Positions 8,885 to 18,192 of a stretch of DNA of 64,000 nt are shown here, in pieces; position 1 is the stretch's first letter, and each line of letters begins with the position of its first letter. The notes beneath the pieces were generated by a model, which did not search any database, was not told the origin of the DNA, and saw nothing but the letters and a program-made list of their open reading frames with translations. A program made the translations under genes and the position numbers. This DNA is from Flavihumibacter soli (lineage in GTDB: Bacteria; Bacteroidota; Bacteroidia; Sphingobacteriales; Sphingobacteriaceae), in contig NZ_JAAFZB010000092.1 in NCBI RefSeq assembly GCF_010692725.1, forward strand, positions 124,001 to 188,000, in the 5' to 3' direction.

Positions 8885-11800
8885 CTTATTATTCAAATTT
8901 GAATGGTATTACCTGAGCAGGTTGCCTATCAGCTATCTGATCACGTTTACGTTCTTCTGTTTGGGAATCTTACTGGGTATTTCCACAGGGTTCAGTTTTC
9001 CGAATATTCATGCGAACTCTCCCTACCAGATCGCATACATGACCGGCCTGCTCTCGCTGGTATCGATCTTCACCATCACATTAGTGGTTGCCCAGACTAT
9101 TTTGCGGGAAACAGAAACTAAATTTGACCAGATCATTTTCACAAGCCCTGTCAGTAAACCAGCTTACCTGTTTAGCAGACTGGCAGCTCTAATAAGTTTC
9201 GGACTGGTATCATCCGCCTTTATAATCCCGGGTATGATCGTGGGGCACCACTTCAATTCATTGCCAGGTGACAAATTTGGAGCATTCAGGACAATTCATT
9301 ACGTCTGGCCATACCTCATTCTGGTGGTGCCCAACGTCATCCTTTGCACCGTTCTCCTGTGCAGTACTGCCTGGTTAAGCCGCAACAAACTGATCATTTA
9401 TATTACCGGCTTGCTGATTTATGTTCTATATATAGCCAGTTCTATATTCTCCGGGTCTCCGTTGATTGCAGGTTCGGGTCCGGTATCAGCAGCTTCCGCC
9501 TCGTTGTTTGCGAAAGTCGATCCGTTCGGACTCGCTGCGTTCTTTGAACAGACAAGGTACTGGACTGCTGCCGAACGCAATAGCGAGCTTCTTAACTTGC
9601 GGGATAATCTTCTTTTTAACAGGGTATTATGGCTGCTTGTAGCTTCCGTATTAGCGGGCTGGTCATACTCGCGTTTTTCGTTCCGGGGGAGACCGGTACC
9701 TGCGGAAGGAAAAGACGAGTTTGAAATGCAGCGTTCGGATCGCCGGGTTTCCGGTACAATCAAAACTGAATTGCATTCGCTTAAGCATAATTACCAGTCC
9801 TTTTTAAGCTTTTTAAAGATCGATTTACTGATTGTCACCCGGGGAATACCATTCATTCTCATCCTGATAATGCTTACAGGTCTGCTTGGGATTGAGTTGT
9901 TGAACGCCGTGGACGGTGATCTTCGGCTGGGCGAAAATTATCCGGACAGCGGATTAATGGTCACCACGATCATCGAAACAGTTCCGGTATTCTGCCTGCT
10001 TGTAATGCTCTTTTACAGCAGCGAAATTCTATGGCGCAGTCGGGGGCTAAGGTTTTCCCCGCTTGAAGATTCAACCGCTTTTCATCCGCTTTCAGCATTT
10101 GTTTCGAAAGTGATAAGTATAGGAGCCATCGTCGCAATCCTGCTTTCGTACAGTATTGTATTGGGCTTAGCCATACAGGCAGTTAAGGGCGCCGAAAGAT
10201 ATGAACCGGAGCTTTATCTTTCACTTTATTATTATGCGGGATTGCCTTTGTTTCTTTGCGGGATACTAATGCTTTCTGTCCAGGTGCTGCTTACAGGTAA
10301 ATATACCGGGCTCGCTGTCGCATCCGTCCTGCTGATTATGATAAGCACCTCGCTGGGTAAAATGATTGGTCTGACCGAGCCCCTCATCAGGTATGCCAAT
10401 CCGATGACCTTCCCATATGCGGATATGAATGGCTTTGGAGGTTACAAACTTGCCTTCCACCTGCAGATGCTTTATTCAGCCGGAATTGCAGGAACTGTTC
10501 TTTACTGGGCACTCATATCTACTAAACGTGCCAGGCTAAATTTGTCCTTATTGCTTATTCCTCTCATCGTTTTGATTTCTGCGGGCTCGATAATCTATTA
10601 TCAAACCTATGTGAAAAGCCCCCGCTTAAAAGGAAATGAACTAAATGACTGGAAGCAGGTTTACGAGAGCAGGTTTAAGAAATTTGAGAAATTTCCTCAG
10701 CCTTCTATATATGACGTAAAGACGCGCATTGACCTTTTTCCCAGCGAACAGAATTACGTTGTTTCCGGTACGTACCGTATGATTAACAGAACTGGTAAGC
10801 GAATCGATAGCGTGCTGATCAGTTTTGACCGGGAAACCAGGCCGGGAGACTTAAGGTTCAACAGAAAAGGCGTCCTTAAAAATGAACTGGATTACGGTTC
10901 CTGGTATGTTCTGCAGGCGCCGCTTATGCCTGGAGATCTTACCGAAATGAACTTTAGCTTTACTTCTGGCTGGTCAGGCTTTACGGGACATGTCCCCTTT
11001 AATTCAATTCTTGAAAACGGGAGTTTTATCCGTATCAGTAATTTTTTCCCAAGCCTTGGCTACGATGGCAACTACGAAATAACAAACTCCATCGAACGTA
11101 GAAAAAGGGGCATGAGCGCCCAGGATAAGCTGCCGGCACTTGAAACTCCTGATGAAGATCCCTACGACTACAAGTTCATCAACCTGGATGCTGTGATCTC
11201 AACAGAGGCCGATCAGCTTGCCATAGGGCAGGGAGATCTCGTTAAAAGCTGGAGTAGCTCCGGTCGTCGGTATTTCCATTACAAAACAGACCGGCCGATA
11301 CCGTTCCGGTTTGCTGTTTCCTCAGCCCGCTACCTGGTTAAGAGGGCGACCTACAGGAATATACCAATCGAAGTTTATTATGATCCGCGTCATGGGCAGA
11401 ACGTTTCTTTACTGATTAGTCACGCAAAGAAAACGCTCGAATATTGCGAAGAGAACTTTGGATCATATCCGCATAAATCAGTCAGGTTTGCCGAAATCTC
11501 GGCTTTCGCCGAAGGGTTTGCGGCAACTGCCTATCCCGGAACAATTTACATGAAGGAAAACGGCGGTTTTTATACCAATCTGGCTACTAATAAGGAGCAG
11601 GATGTGATCAATCAGCTGGCAGGCCATGAACTTTCACACCAGTGGTGGGGGTCGGCACAAATGGCACCGGTTATAAAAGAAGGTGGCTGGGTGATGACCG
11701 AGACACTTGCGAAGTATACCGAACTGATGCTCGATCGTCAGGCTTCGGGTGAAGGAGCGATTTTGAAACAGATCACCCAGAACCTGGACCTGTACCTCAG

Positions 11801-12380
11801 CGGCCGGAGCTTCTCTAAAGAAACGCCCCTGTTCAAAACCACTTATGAAACACCTTACCTTCCGTATAATAAAGGTATGGTGGTTATGTATCAGCTGGAG
11901 AAGCTGATAGGGGAACGGGCTATGAACAAAGCATTTGCATCACTCTTAAAACAACACGTTTACCCAAATCTTCCTGCAGACGCTGAAGATCTCGTGAACG
12001 AACTTTACAAGGTCGCGCCGGAGTCAGCGCATACAAAGATCACGGAATTATTTAAGCACATCATCACTTACGACCTGAAGGTAGACAGCGTTGATAGGGT
12101 GGAAAGCGCATCGGGCAAATATGTTCTAAAATTGTCGGCCACCGCATATAAATTCGCTGAAAATTCCGACGGTAAACGTAAGGAATCGCTGATGAATGAA
12201 CCTGTCCGGTTGGCCATTACATACGACTCAGGCAACTCAGAAGTGCTGCTCCTGAAGGTTGGATCCAAAGGAATGATCAAGGAAAAATTTACTCTGTCAG
12301 GCAGGCCGGTTAAGATCGTGCTTGATCCACAGCTTGAGTTTATAGATATAAATCCCCAGAACAATTCTATGGAATTTTGA
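8865..12380 (+). CDS. ABC transporter permease fused to an M1-family aminopeptidase domain
   Basis: 1171 residues from the ATG at 8865, which overlaps the ATPase stop by 20 bases. A longer frame exists but would overlap by over 130 bases and adds no family-like sequence. The N-terminal half has two blocks of about six membrane helices each (residues about 15-290 and 335-590), as in ABC-2 permeases. The rest is a gluzincin peptidase: beta-rich N-domain, then FAEGFAATAYPG in place of the usual GAMEN-type substrate loop, the zinc site HELSH at 921-925, and a third-ligand Glu at about 946 in GGWVMTE. The spacing to that Glu is about two residues longer than the classical 18. Such fusions are known in Bacteroidota, but their substrate is not established. 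The peptidase probably faces the periplasm. Confidence 0.93.
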   Translation: MKTASPSLLFKFEWYYLSRLPISYLITFTFFCLGILLGISTGFSFPNIHANSPYQIAYMTGLLSLVSIFTITLVVAQTILRETETKFDQIIFTSPVSKPAYLFSRLAALISFGLVSSAFIIPGMIVGHHFNSLPGDKFGAFRTIHYVWPYLILVVPNVILCTVLLCSTAWLSRNKLIIYITGLLIYVLYIASSIFSGSPLIAGSGPVSAASASLFAKVDPFGLAAFFEQTRYWTAAERNSELLNLRDNLLFNRVLWLLVASVLAGWSYSRFSFRGRPVPAEGKDEFEMQRSDRRVSGTIKTELHSLKHNYQSFLSFLKIDLLIVTRGIPFILILIMLTGLLGIELLNAVDGDLRLGENYPDSGLMVTTIIETVPVFCLLVMLFYSSEILWRSRGLRFSPLEDSTAFHPLSAFVSKVISIGAIVAILLSYSIVLGLAIQAVKGAERYEPELYLSLYYYAGLPLFLCGILMLSVQVLLTGKYTGLAVASVLLIMISTSLGKMIGLTEPLIRYANPMTFPYADMNGFGGYKLAFHLQMLYSAGIAGTVLYWALISTKRARLNLSLLLIPLIVLISAGSIIYYQTYVKSPRLKGNELNDWKQVYESRFKKFEKFPQPSIYDVKTRIDLFPSEQNYVVSGTYRMINRTGKRIDSVLISFDRETRPGDLRFNRKGVLKNELDYGSWYVLQAPLMPGDLTEMNFSFTSGWSGFTGHVPFNSILENGSFIRISNFFPSLGYDGNYEITNSIERRKRGMSAQDKLPALETPDEDPYDYKFINLDAVISTEADQLAIGQGDLVKSWSSSGRRYFHYKTDRPIPFRFAVSSARYLVKRATYRNIPIEVYYDPRHGQNVSLLISHAKKTLEYCEENFGSYPHKSVRFAEISAFAEGFAATAYPGTIYMKENGGFYTNLATNKEQDVINQLAGHELSHQWWGSAQMAPVIKEGGWVMTETLAKYTELMLDRQASGEGAILKQITQNLDLYLSGRSFSKETPLFKTTYETPYLPYNKGMVVMYQLEKLIGERAMNKAFASLLKQHVYPNLPADAEDLVNELYKVAPESAHTKITELFKHIITYDLKVDSVDRVESASGKYVLKLSATAYKFAENSDGKRKESLMNEPVRLAITYDSGNSEVLLLKVGSKGMIKEKFTLSGRPVKIVLDPQLEFIDINPQNNSMEF

Positions 12381-12454
12381 GCCGCTGAATTTTAAGCCCC
12401 ACATTGGTACGTCCCTTGAAGTCAGGAAATATCTTTCAAAAAATTGAAGAAATT

Positions 12455-12530
12455 GTATAGGTCTTGTTTAGGTCTTCTAGGGGTCAGTCCGCTAAATTAG
12501 CGGACTAACCTTAACATGGTCACTACGAGA
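12455..12530 (-). repeat. Hairpin repeat element, copy 1
   Basis: On the minus strand this reads GTAGTGACCATGTTAAGG followed by a hairpin with 14-base arms (plus-strand arms 12482-12495 and 12497-12510, one-base spacer, one wobble pair). A second copy lies at 46691-46764 in the other orientation. The flank is identical apart from one base, and at least three arm positions differ by paired, compensating changes. It lies in the 259-base gap between the permease/peptidase and the glycosyltransferase island. There is no T-run, so it is not a simple terminator. A second small hairpin, CCAGCT-ATC-AGCTGG, lies next to it at 12537-12551. Confidence 0.8.
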
Positions 12531-12639
12531 GGACGTCCAGCTATCAGCTGGTCCTTGTACGGGACGCTCGGTCAATGTAGTCATCGGGTGAATGAAATGT
12601 GTATATTAGAAAGGTACCAATGAGATAGATACGTATAAA

Positions 12640-13596
12640 ATGCTCGCAGAGACTCCCACAGTTTCAATTGTCATTCCCTCTTACAACCGATCAGAACTTC
12701 TTTTGGAAGCTATAGCATCTGTGGTCGGTCAGACATATCCACACTGGGAATTGATAATTGTCGATGATGGTTCGACGGATGGGACGGCCGATGCAGTTGC
12801 TCGCTTATCGGATCAACGAATCAAAGTCATCAGGCAACCCCACACAGGACATATCGGTATAATAAGAAATGAAGGTATTCGTCAAAGCACCGGAAGCTGG
12901 GTAGCGTTCCTGGACTCCGATGATATCTGGGTGCCGGAGAAGCTGGATCTTCAGCTTGCCGAACTTGAGAAAGGGAAGCAGAGGTGGATCTACGGTGGAT
13001 TCGAACTTATGGATGAGAAAAGAAATTCGATACCTTTTAAATGGGGCTTGTTCAGGCCTTTATCGGGCGATATCGCTGAAGCGGTGATCTGCATGGATAC
13101 AGGTGTGTCTATCAGTTCCGTGCTGATACAAAGGGAACTTTTGGAGGAGGTGGGAATGTTTAATGTGGATCCGACCTTATTATACAGGGGCGATCTCGAG
13201 CTGATCATGAGGATAGCTGTGGCTGCTGATGCTGCCGTGGTTCCCTGCACTGTTGTGAAGATCCGTGAACATCGGGGCCGGATCACGAGTTCACTGAACA
13301 ATCCTGACGAAAGAACTGCGCTAGCTTATGAGATATTTATGAAAAGTGAACCGCCTGAAAGGTATCGTCGACAAGCCCTGAGGAAACAGGCATTTTATTT
13401 ATCTGAAGCTTCCGTAAGGTTTATGAGATCAGGGCAATTCAGACAGGCGGCCAAGAATCTCCGGAGAGCACTTTTAGGAGGTGATGACCTGCGACACTGG
13501 CTCTCGGCAGTAAAACGCGGTCTTCTTAGACCAGTCTCCAGGACAGCAATACCGAATAATACCTCACAGGAGATACTCAAAGGAAATAAGTCTTGA
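12640..13596 (+). CDS. Glycosyltransferase family 2
   Basis: 318 residues with a GT-A fold: VSIVIPSYNRSE at residues 8-19, the nucleotide-binding VDDGSTDGT at 41-49 and the metal-binding FLDSDDIW with DSDD at 92-95. The acceptor region contains YRGDLELIMRI and HRGRITSS. It has no membrane helices, so it works on the cytoplasmic face, adding a sugar from a nucleotide sugar to a lipid-linked or soluble acceptor. It is the first gene of the biosynthetic island. Its stop overlaps the TTG start of the ABC exporter (TTGA), which indicates translational coupling. Sugar and acceptor are unknown. Confidence 0.92.
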   Translation: MLAETPTVSIVIPSYNRSELLLEAIASVVGQTYPHWELIIVDDGSTDGTADAVARLSDQRIKVIRQPHTGHIGIIRNEGIRQSTGSWVAFLDSDDIWVPEKLDLQLAELEKGKQRWIYGGFELMDEKRNSIPFKWGLFRPLSGDIAEAVICMDTGVSISSVLIQRELLEEVGMFNVDPTLLYRGDLELIMRIAVAADAAVVPCTVVKIREHRGRITSSLNNPDERTALAYEIFMKSEPPERYRRQALRKQAFYLSEASVRFMRSGQFRQAAKNLRRALLGGDDLRHWLSAVKRGLLRPVSRTAIPNNTSQEILKGNKS

Positions 13597-15251
13597 AACT
13601 GTTTTTAAAGAACGTCCGGTCAATTTTAAGAAAGCATGAAGTGCGACGGCTTATGCAGCTGATCGTCCTGGATGTTATAGTCAGCATACTGGATGTGTTG
13701 TTTCTTATTTTACTTTTAATATTCATTGCCTTTTACACCGACCCTGACCAGATAATATTTTCGTCTGTCTTAACGGAAATGCGGGTATTCCAACAGCCGC
13801 TCTTGCTGCTCGGAATTTTCTGCCTGCTGTTTGGCTTGAAAAATTTCTTCGCTTACTATATTACCGAAAGGGAAACGTCCTGTATATACTCGATTGCATC
13901 GCGGATTGCCTCAGATAAATTATCGGGATACCTGGATGGCGATTACCTAAAATATGTCCAGACCGACTCCTCTGTTCATATTCGACATATTCATCATGAT
14001 GCTATCGAGTTTTCGCATCATGTCCTGCGAGGAATACAGCAGTTCATAAGCCAGTTTGTTTTGATATTGATCGTCCTTGTTCCCCTGCTAGTGTTTAAGC
14101 CCTTCCTCTCACTATTGTTATTTTTTGCCCTGGTACCACCCATCCTTTTGTCTGGTTTCCTCATCAGGAAAAGGCTTCGGGTGCTGCGGCTCACAGGCAA
14201 AGTTTTATACCAACAATTGATTCAGTACTTAAAGGAGGCCATATCGGGTTTTGTAGAGAGTAATGTATATGACAAGAAGCAATTTTTCCTTCATCGTTTC
14301 AATCTGATTCAAAAGCAGCATCTTCAGAACCTGTCGGACCAGCAGATCTCGCTGGGTTTGCCTTCCAGGATAATGGAGGTATTTGTTGTCTTCGGACTGT
14401 TTATTTTGTTGCTGATTCACCAATCCGTAAATCCTGGCTCAGACCTGGGTGTGATCACCCTGGGTGCTTTCATGGCAGCATCCTATAAGGTTATCCCGGG
14501 GATCGTGAAAATGATGAATGCGCTTGGTCAGATAAGAAACTATTGGTTCACGGTAGAAAACCTGGTAAGTTCTGAAGGGGTGTCATCGCAGGTTTCGGGG
14601 GATGCGGTCGCTATCAACTCCGTTCAGTTTTCGGATGTTTCTTACAAGTTCCAGGACAGAGCTGTACTGGAAAACCTCTCGTTTGATATTTACCGGGGTG
14701 ATATGATGGGAGTTTCAGGAATATCCGGGAAGGGCAAGACCACTATGATCAATCTGATACTTGGCTTTTTGAATCCCCATTCGGGTGTTGTTAAGATGAA
14801 TGGCAACGGGCTTGACCGCAGGCAAGCCTGGCGGAGGATCTCCTACGTCAAACAGCAGCCATTCTTTATTCACGATACCTTGCTCAGGAATATCACTCTT
14901 GATGAAGCAACCGTCGATCAGGTCAAATTGAAAGAGGTAATGTATGTGACGGGGATTGATAGTCTCACCGAAACATTAAGCCATGGAATAGAAACGATTG
15001 TTAGTGAAAGCGGGAAGAATCTTAGCGGAGGGCAGCGCCAGAGGGTGATGCTGGCCCGGGCGTTGTATAAGGATTTCGATGTACTGATCCTGGACGAACC
15101 CTTCAGCCAGCTGGATGAGGAGGCGGAACTGCGAATTTTAAAACACCTGCAGACCATCGCCGGAAATGGCCGGATTGTTATTTTGATCACGCACAATGAA
15201 GTCAGCCTGTCCGTGTGCAATAAGAGACTGATTATAGATGGACAAGCTTAA
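13593..15251 (+). CDS. ABC exporter/flippase with fused membrane and ATPase domains
   Basis: 552 residues. The N-terminal ~330 residues form a six-helix type I exporter domain (helices near 22-46, 68-88, 150-176, 178-192 and 262-276). The ATPase part has a Walker A variant GISGKGKT at 376-383, signature LSGGQRQR at 477-484, Walker B DVLILDEP just after, and an H-loop His near 534. The architecture is that of MsbA or PglK half-transporters acting as homodimers. Between two glycosyltransferases, a PglK-like role flipping a lipid-linked glycan is the most natural guess, but peptide or lipid export is possible. The TTG start overlaps the upstream stop and the 3' end overlaps the next gene by 14 bases. 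Confidence 0.92.
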   Translation: MKLFLKNVRSILRKHEVRRLMQLIVLDVIVSILDVLFLILLLIFIAFYTDPDQIIFSSVLTEMRVFQQPLLLLGIFCLLFGLKNFFAYYITERETSCIYSIASRIASDKLSGYLDGDYLKYVQTDSSVHIRHIHHDAIEFSHHVLRGIQQFISQFVLILIVLVPLLVFKPFLSLLLFFALVPPILLSGFLIRKRLRVLRLTGKVLYQQLIQYLKEAISGFVESNVYDKKQFFLHRFNLIQKQHLQNLSDQQISLGLPSRIMEVFVVFGLFILLLIHQSVNPGSDLGVITLGAFMAASYKVIPGIVKMMNALGQIRNYWFTVENLVSSEGVSSQVSGDAVAINSVQFSDVSYKFQDRAVLENLSFDIYRGDMMGVSGISGKGKTTMINLILGFLNPHSGVVKMNGNGLDRRQAWRRISYVKQQPFFIHDTLLRNITLDEATVDQVKLKEVMYVTGIDSLTETLSHGIETIVSESGKNLSGGQRQRVMLARALYKDFDVLILDEPFSQLDEEAELRILKHLQTIAGNGRIVILITHNEVSLSVCNKRLIIDGQA

Positions 15252-16293
15252 GTCCTTAATTATTCTCTCGCCCGGATTCCCGGAGGATGAAGCCGATACG
15301 ACCTGTCTTCCTCCTCAGCAGGCACTTCTCAGAGCGTTAAAGGAACAATTTCCTGAGCTTCGGATAACGGTGATCGCATTTCAATATCCATTCAAAAACC
15401 GCCGCTATACCTGGCATGGAATAGATGTGATCAGTTTTGGCGGTAAAAACCCCGGGAGACTAAAAAGGCTATGGATTTGGTTTCGGGTATTGAAAGAATT
15501 AAGAAATATTGCCGGGAAAGGTCTGGAAGGGGTTGGAGTTCTTAGTTTCTGGCTGGGAGAATGTGCGTTTGTGGGGAGTCTTTTCAGTAAAGTTTATGGT
15601 ACACCACATCATATCTGGGTATTAGGGCAGGATGCTAAAAAGGGGAATAAATATTTTCCCCTGATAAGACCTTCCGCAAACGAATTAATAGCAGTCTCCG
15701 ATTTCATAGCAGATGAGATAAATAGGAACTATTCTGTAAAACCTTTGCACCGTATCCCTGTAGGTACTGATACAACTTCCTTCCCGCCACTGATGTCTGA
15801 AAGGCCTGTTGATATTTTGGGGGCAGGTTCCTTAATACCACTAAAGCAATTTAATGTTTTCATCGATGTCATCGGGGAGCTTTCAGTTGATTTTCCGGCT
15901 GTCAAAGCAGTGATATGTGGGGCTGGTCCTGAGGAACAAAAGCTGCAAAAGCAGATCGAAAGGTTAAATCTTGGCAATTCCATTAAGCTAACCGGCGAAA
16001 TTCCGCACGTGGAGGTTCTGAAACTGATGCAGCAAAGTAAAATCTTTTTGCATACATCGGAGTATGAAGGGTTTGGAGCGGTATTTACCGAAGCGCTTTA
16101 TGCCGGTGCGCATGTGGTCAGTTTCTGCAGGCCACTGGAAAACGAAATAGATCATTGGCATATTGTAAAGTTGAAGGAGGAGTTAGTCGATCAACTGACG
16201 TATTTATTGGAGCAACCTGACCTCTCTCATCAAAGAGTTCTTTATTATTCTTCCGAACAGGTCGCCACAGACGTTATGAACCTATTTTCCTGA
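15238..16293 (+). CDS. Glycosyltransferase family 4
   Basis: 351 residues, GT-B fold. The C-terminal donor-binding domain shows ILGAGSLIPLKQF, VICGAGPEEQKL, LTGEIPH and the E-x7-E motif in SEYEGFGAVFTEAL. The N-terminal part is an acceptor domain with HHIWVLGQDAKKGN and AVSDFIADEI. It transfers a sugar with retention from a nucleotide donor. It overlaps the ABC exporter by 14 bases and ends 5 bases before the convergent FkbM gene, so this rightward block of three genes is compact. The sugar is not predictable. Confidence 0.9.
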   Translation: MDKLKSLIILSPGFPEDEADTTCLPPQQALLRALKEQFPELRITVIAFQYPFKNRRYTWHGIDVISFGGKNPGRLKRLWIWFRVLKELRNIAGKGLEGVGVLSFWLGECAFVGSLFSKVYGTPHHIWVLGQDAKKGNKYFPLIRPSANELIAVSDFIADEINRNYSVKPLHRIPVGTDTTSFPPLMSERPVDILGAGSLIPLKQFNVFIDVIGELSVDFPAVKAVICGAGPEEQKLQKQIERLNLGNSIKLTGEIPHVEVLKLMQQSKIFLHTSEYEGFGAVFTEALYAGAHVVSFCRPLENEIDHWHIVKLKEELVDQLTYLLEQPDLSHQRVLYYSSEQVATDVMNLFS

Positions 16294-16298
16294 TAGCA

Positions 16299-17009
16299 TT
16301 AATAATCCAGGTGCTCTGCCACTATTTCGCCTGTCAGAATATCGGGAGTGATGATCTGATCTAACTTTGAGCGAAATTCTTCCAGCGGAAGCCATTCCTC
16401 CGAGACTAAACTCATGATTTCATATTTGATAAAATTGCATCGGTAGTTTCCCAGCGTTCCTAAAATTTCTAAGCTTTTGGAAGTGTCACTTAACAGTGCC
16501 CTGTTGAATTCAAAGCATATGTACTTTATCGGGCTTTGCAATCCTCTCATGACCTCTGATTCATAGCCTTCCACATCAATCTTACAAAGCTTCGGAACGC
16601 CGTAACTTCTGCACAAGCTTTCTAAGGTAATGACTTTGACTTTTTCTGTTTTATTCCAATTCAAACCTGAGATGGCAGAGTAGGAGTTTATAAATTCTTT
16701 TGAGAGTGTCGAGCATTCATCTGTTTCGTCGCATATCATCAGTTGATCTTCTTTTTCTTCGCTTCCTGCCGCTGACCTGATGAGCTTAACCTGCTTATTG
16801 TTTCGGTATTTTGACTGCAGCACCGCAAAACAACTGCTTTGCGGTTCGAGGGTGATCACTTTTGCTCCCAGCTTTAAAAAGCAATTTGTTCTTTCTCCTA
16901 TATTAGCTCCAATATCGAAACACAGATCACCCTCTTTTATAAAAGCTTTATAGAAGTTTATCATCTGCCTTTGCCGGCGGAAATTTCTTAGAAACTTCAG
17001 AAGATGCAT
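16299..17009 (-). CDS. FkbM-family SAM-dependent methyltransferase
   Basis: 236 residues. The SAM-binding motif I is CFDIGANIGERT (about residues 33-44), followed by the acidic VITLEPQ and the FkbM hallmark KIDVEGYESEVMRGL. These enzymes usually O-methylate hydroxyls of glycans or small molecules, which fits a glycosyltransferase cluster. It is the last gene of a leftward block of three (methyltransferase, amidohydrolase, FkbM), with 22 bases between it and the amidohydrolase. The acceptor is unknown. The start is ATG. Confidence 0.9.
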   Translation of the reverse strand: MHLLKFLRNFRRQRQMINFYKAFIKEGDLCFDIGANIGERTNCFLKLGAKVITLEPQSSCFAVLQSKYRNNKQVKLIRSAAGSEEKEDQLMICDETDECSTLSKEFINSYSAISGLNWNKTEKVKVITLESLCRSYGVPKLCKIDVEGYESEVMRGLQSPIKYICFEFNRALLSDTSKSLEILGTLGNYRCNFIKYEIMSLVSEEWLPLEEFRSKLDQIITPDILTGEIVAEHLDY

Positions 17010-17031
17010 TTGCCGAATTTTGATTTGTTAG

Positions 17032-18192
17032 TCATGACACCTGTACAGGGAAAAGGATCTCAGGATTGTAGCTCTCCATCATTTTCATCATTTCAGGCAG
17101 GTTTCCCTTCACGAATTTTCGCGCCTTATTAATTAATATACTGCTGAAAGAGTTTGTACTATAATGCTGATCCTTTAATTGCTGAATTAGTGACTCGTCG
17201 AATAGCTTTATATCTCCTTCAGTGACCACCAATAAAATATCTTCGGGATTTAAGTTGAAAAAACTATCCAGGGGCATAAGCTTGTCTTGTTGCTTTGCCA
17301 CTACCAGGTCGGCGCGCATTCCCTGTTCAATACTTCCGCGATCTTTAAGGTTCCATATTTTTGCGGGGCTTGTGGTCAGCATATTGTATATCTCTTCGTC
17401 GGAAGCCATGCCGGTGGCTCTGGCAATACGAAGCTGTTCAAATAAATTCCACGATCCGGTTAAAGCTGAATCGGTACCGAATAGTATGGTACAATGCTTT
17501 TTTAGTTCATCGACTGAAGCGGTTTTATTAAGGAGGAAGAAGTTTGAATCAGGACTCCATACCAAAGCTGAGAATTTCGCCGCCTGCTTTTTATCCATCG
17601 AAACGCCGTGAACTCCGATTAATTCGCGTCGGGAAATATTCCACCGGAGTAATTCATTTATTTCGCTATTGGATGCGGTATCCGTTCCTTCGCCCACATG
17701 GCTAACGAACGGCAATCTGTCTTTTCTTGGCAGGTTTAATCTGATCTTCCAGTATTTATCGAGTCGGACGGAGTGGATGGAATGACATTCCTGGAAAACA
17801 CTGATCAGATCATTTTCAACGTCAAGTTTCGCACCATGATTAACTACAGTAGTTATGCCGTTAAGCAGGTTTTTGTAGATACCCCACTTGATGCGGAGTT
17901 CCTGAGGAATTTTCAGAACCTTCTTTATCTGCTCTTTATTTTGACTATGGATATCAATTCCCCAGTCGACATAATTGCCATAACGGTGATTTCCAAGACG
18001 GGGGAAACAATTGAAGTCGAGATGATCATGCGAATTGATCAGACCGGGGAATGCAATTGCATTTTCAAAGTTAAGTGCCAGGTCATTTACCGACTGCTGC
18101 ACTTCATCTGTGATTTCCCGAATGCTATTATCGGCGAGGCGAATGCATTGTTTCTTACCCTGACCTATAATATCCAGGTTATTCAGTATCAT
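17032..18192 (-). CDS. Metal-dependent amidohydrolase/deaminase of the AtzA-MtaD-SsnA type
   Basis: 386 residues. The metal ligands are complete: His55 and His57 in NSHDHLD, His165 in HVGE (Glu168 as the catalytic acid/base), His195 in GVHGV and Asp241 in FGTDSAL. HxxE plus GTD marks the mononuclear amidohydrolases that remove amino or chloro groups from heterocycles or cleave amides. The N- and C-terminal strands form the small beta-domain that ends in ADLVV. It overlaps the upstream methyltransferase by 14 bases. An amidohydrolase between methyltransferases and glycosyltransferases is unusual; it could remove an acyl group or deaminate a precursor. The substrate is not predictable. Confidence 0.9.
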   Translation of the reverse strand: MILNNLDIIGQGKKQCIRLADNSIREITDEVQQSVNDLALNFENAIAFPGLINSHDHLDFNCFPRLGNHRYGNYVDWGIDIHSQNKEQIKKVLKIPQELRIKWGIYKNLLNGITTVVNHGAKLDVENDLISVFQECHSIHSVRLDKYWKIRLNLPRKDRLPFVSHVGEGTDTASNSEINELLRWNISRRELIGVHGVSMDKKQAAKFSALVWSPDSNFFLLNKTASVDELKKHCTILFGTDSALTGSWNLFEQLRIARATGMASDEEIYNMLTTSPAKIWNLKDRGSIEQGMRADLVVAKQQDKLMPLDSFFNLNPEDILLVVTEGDIKLFDESLIQQLKDQHYSTNSFSSILINKARKFVKGNLPEMMKMMESYNPEILFPVQVS

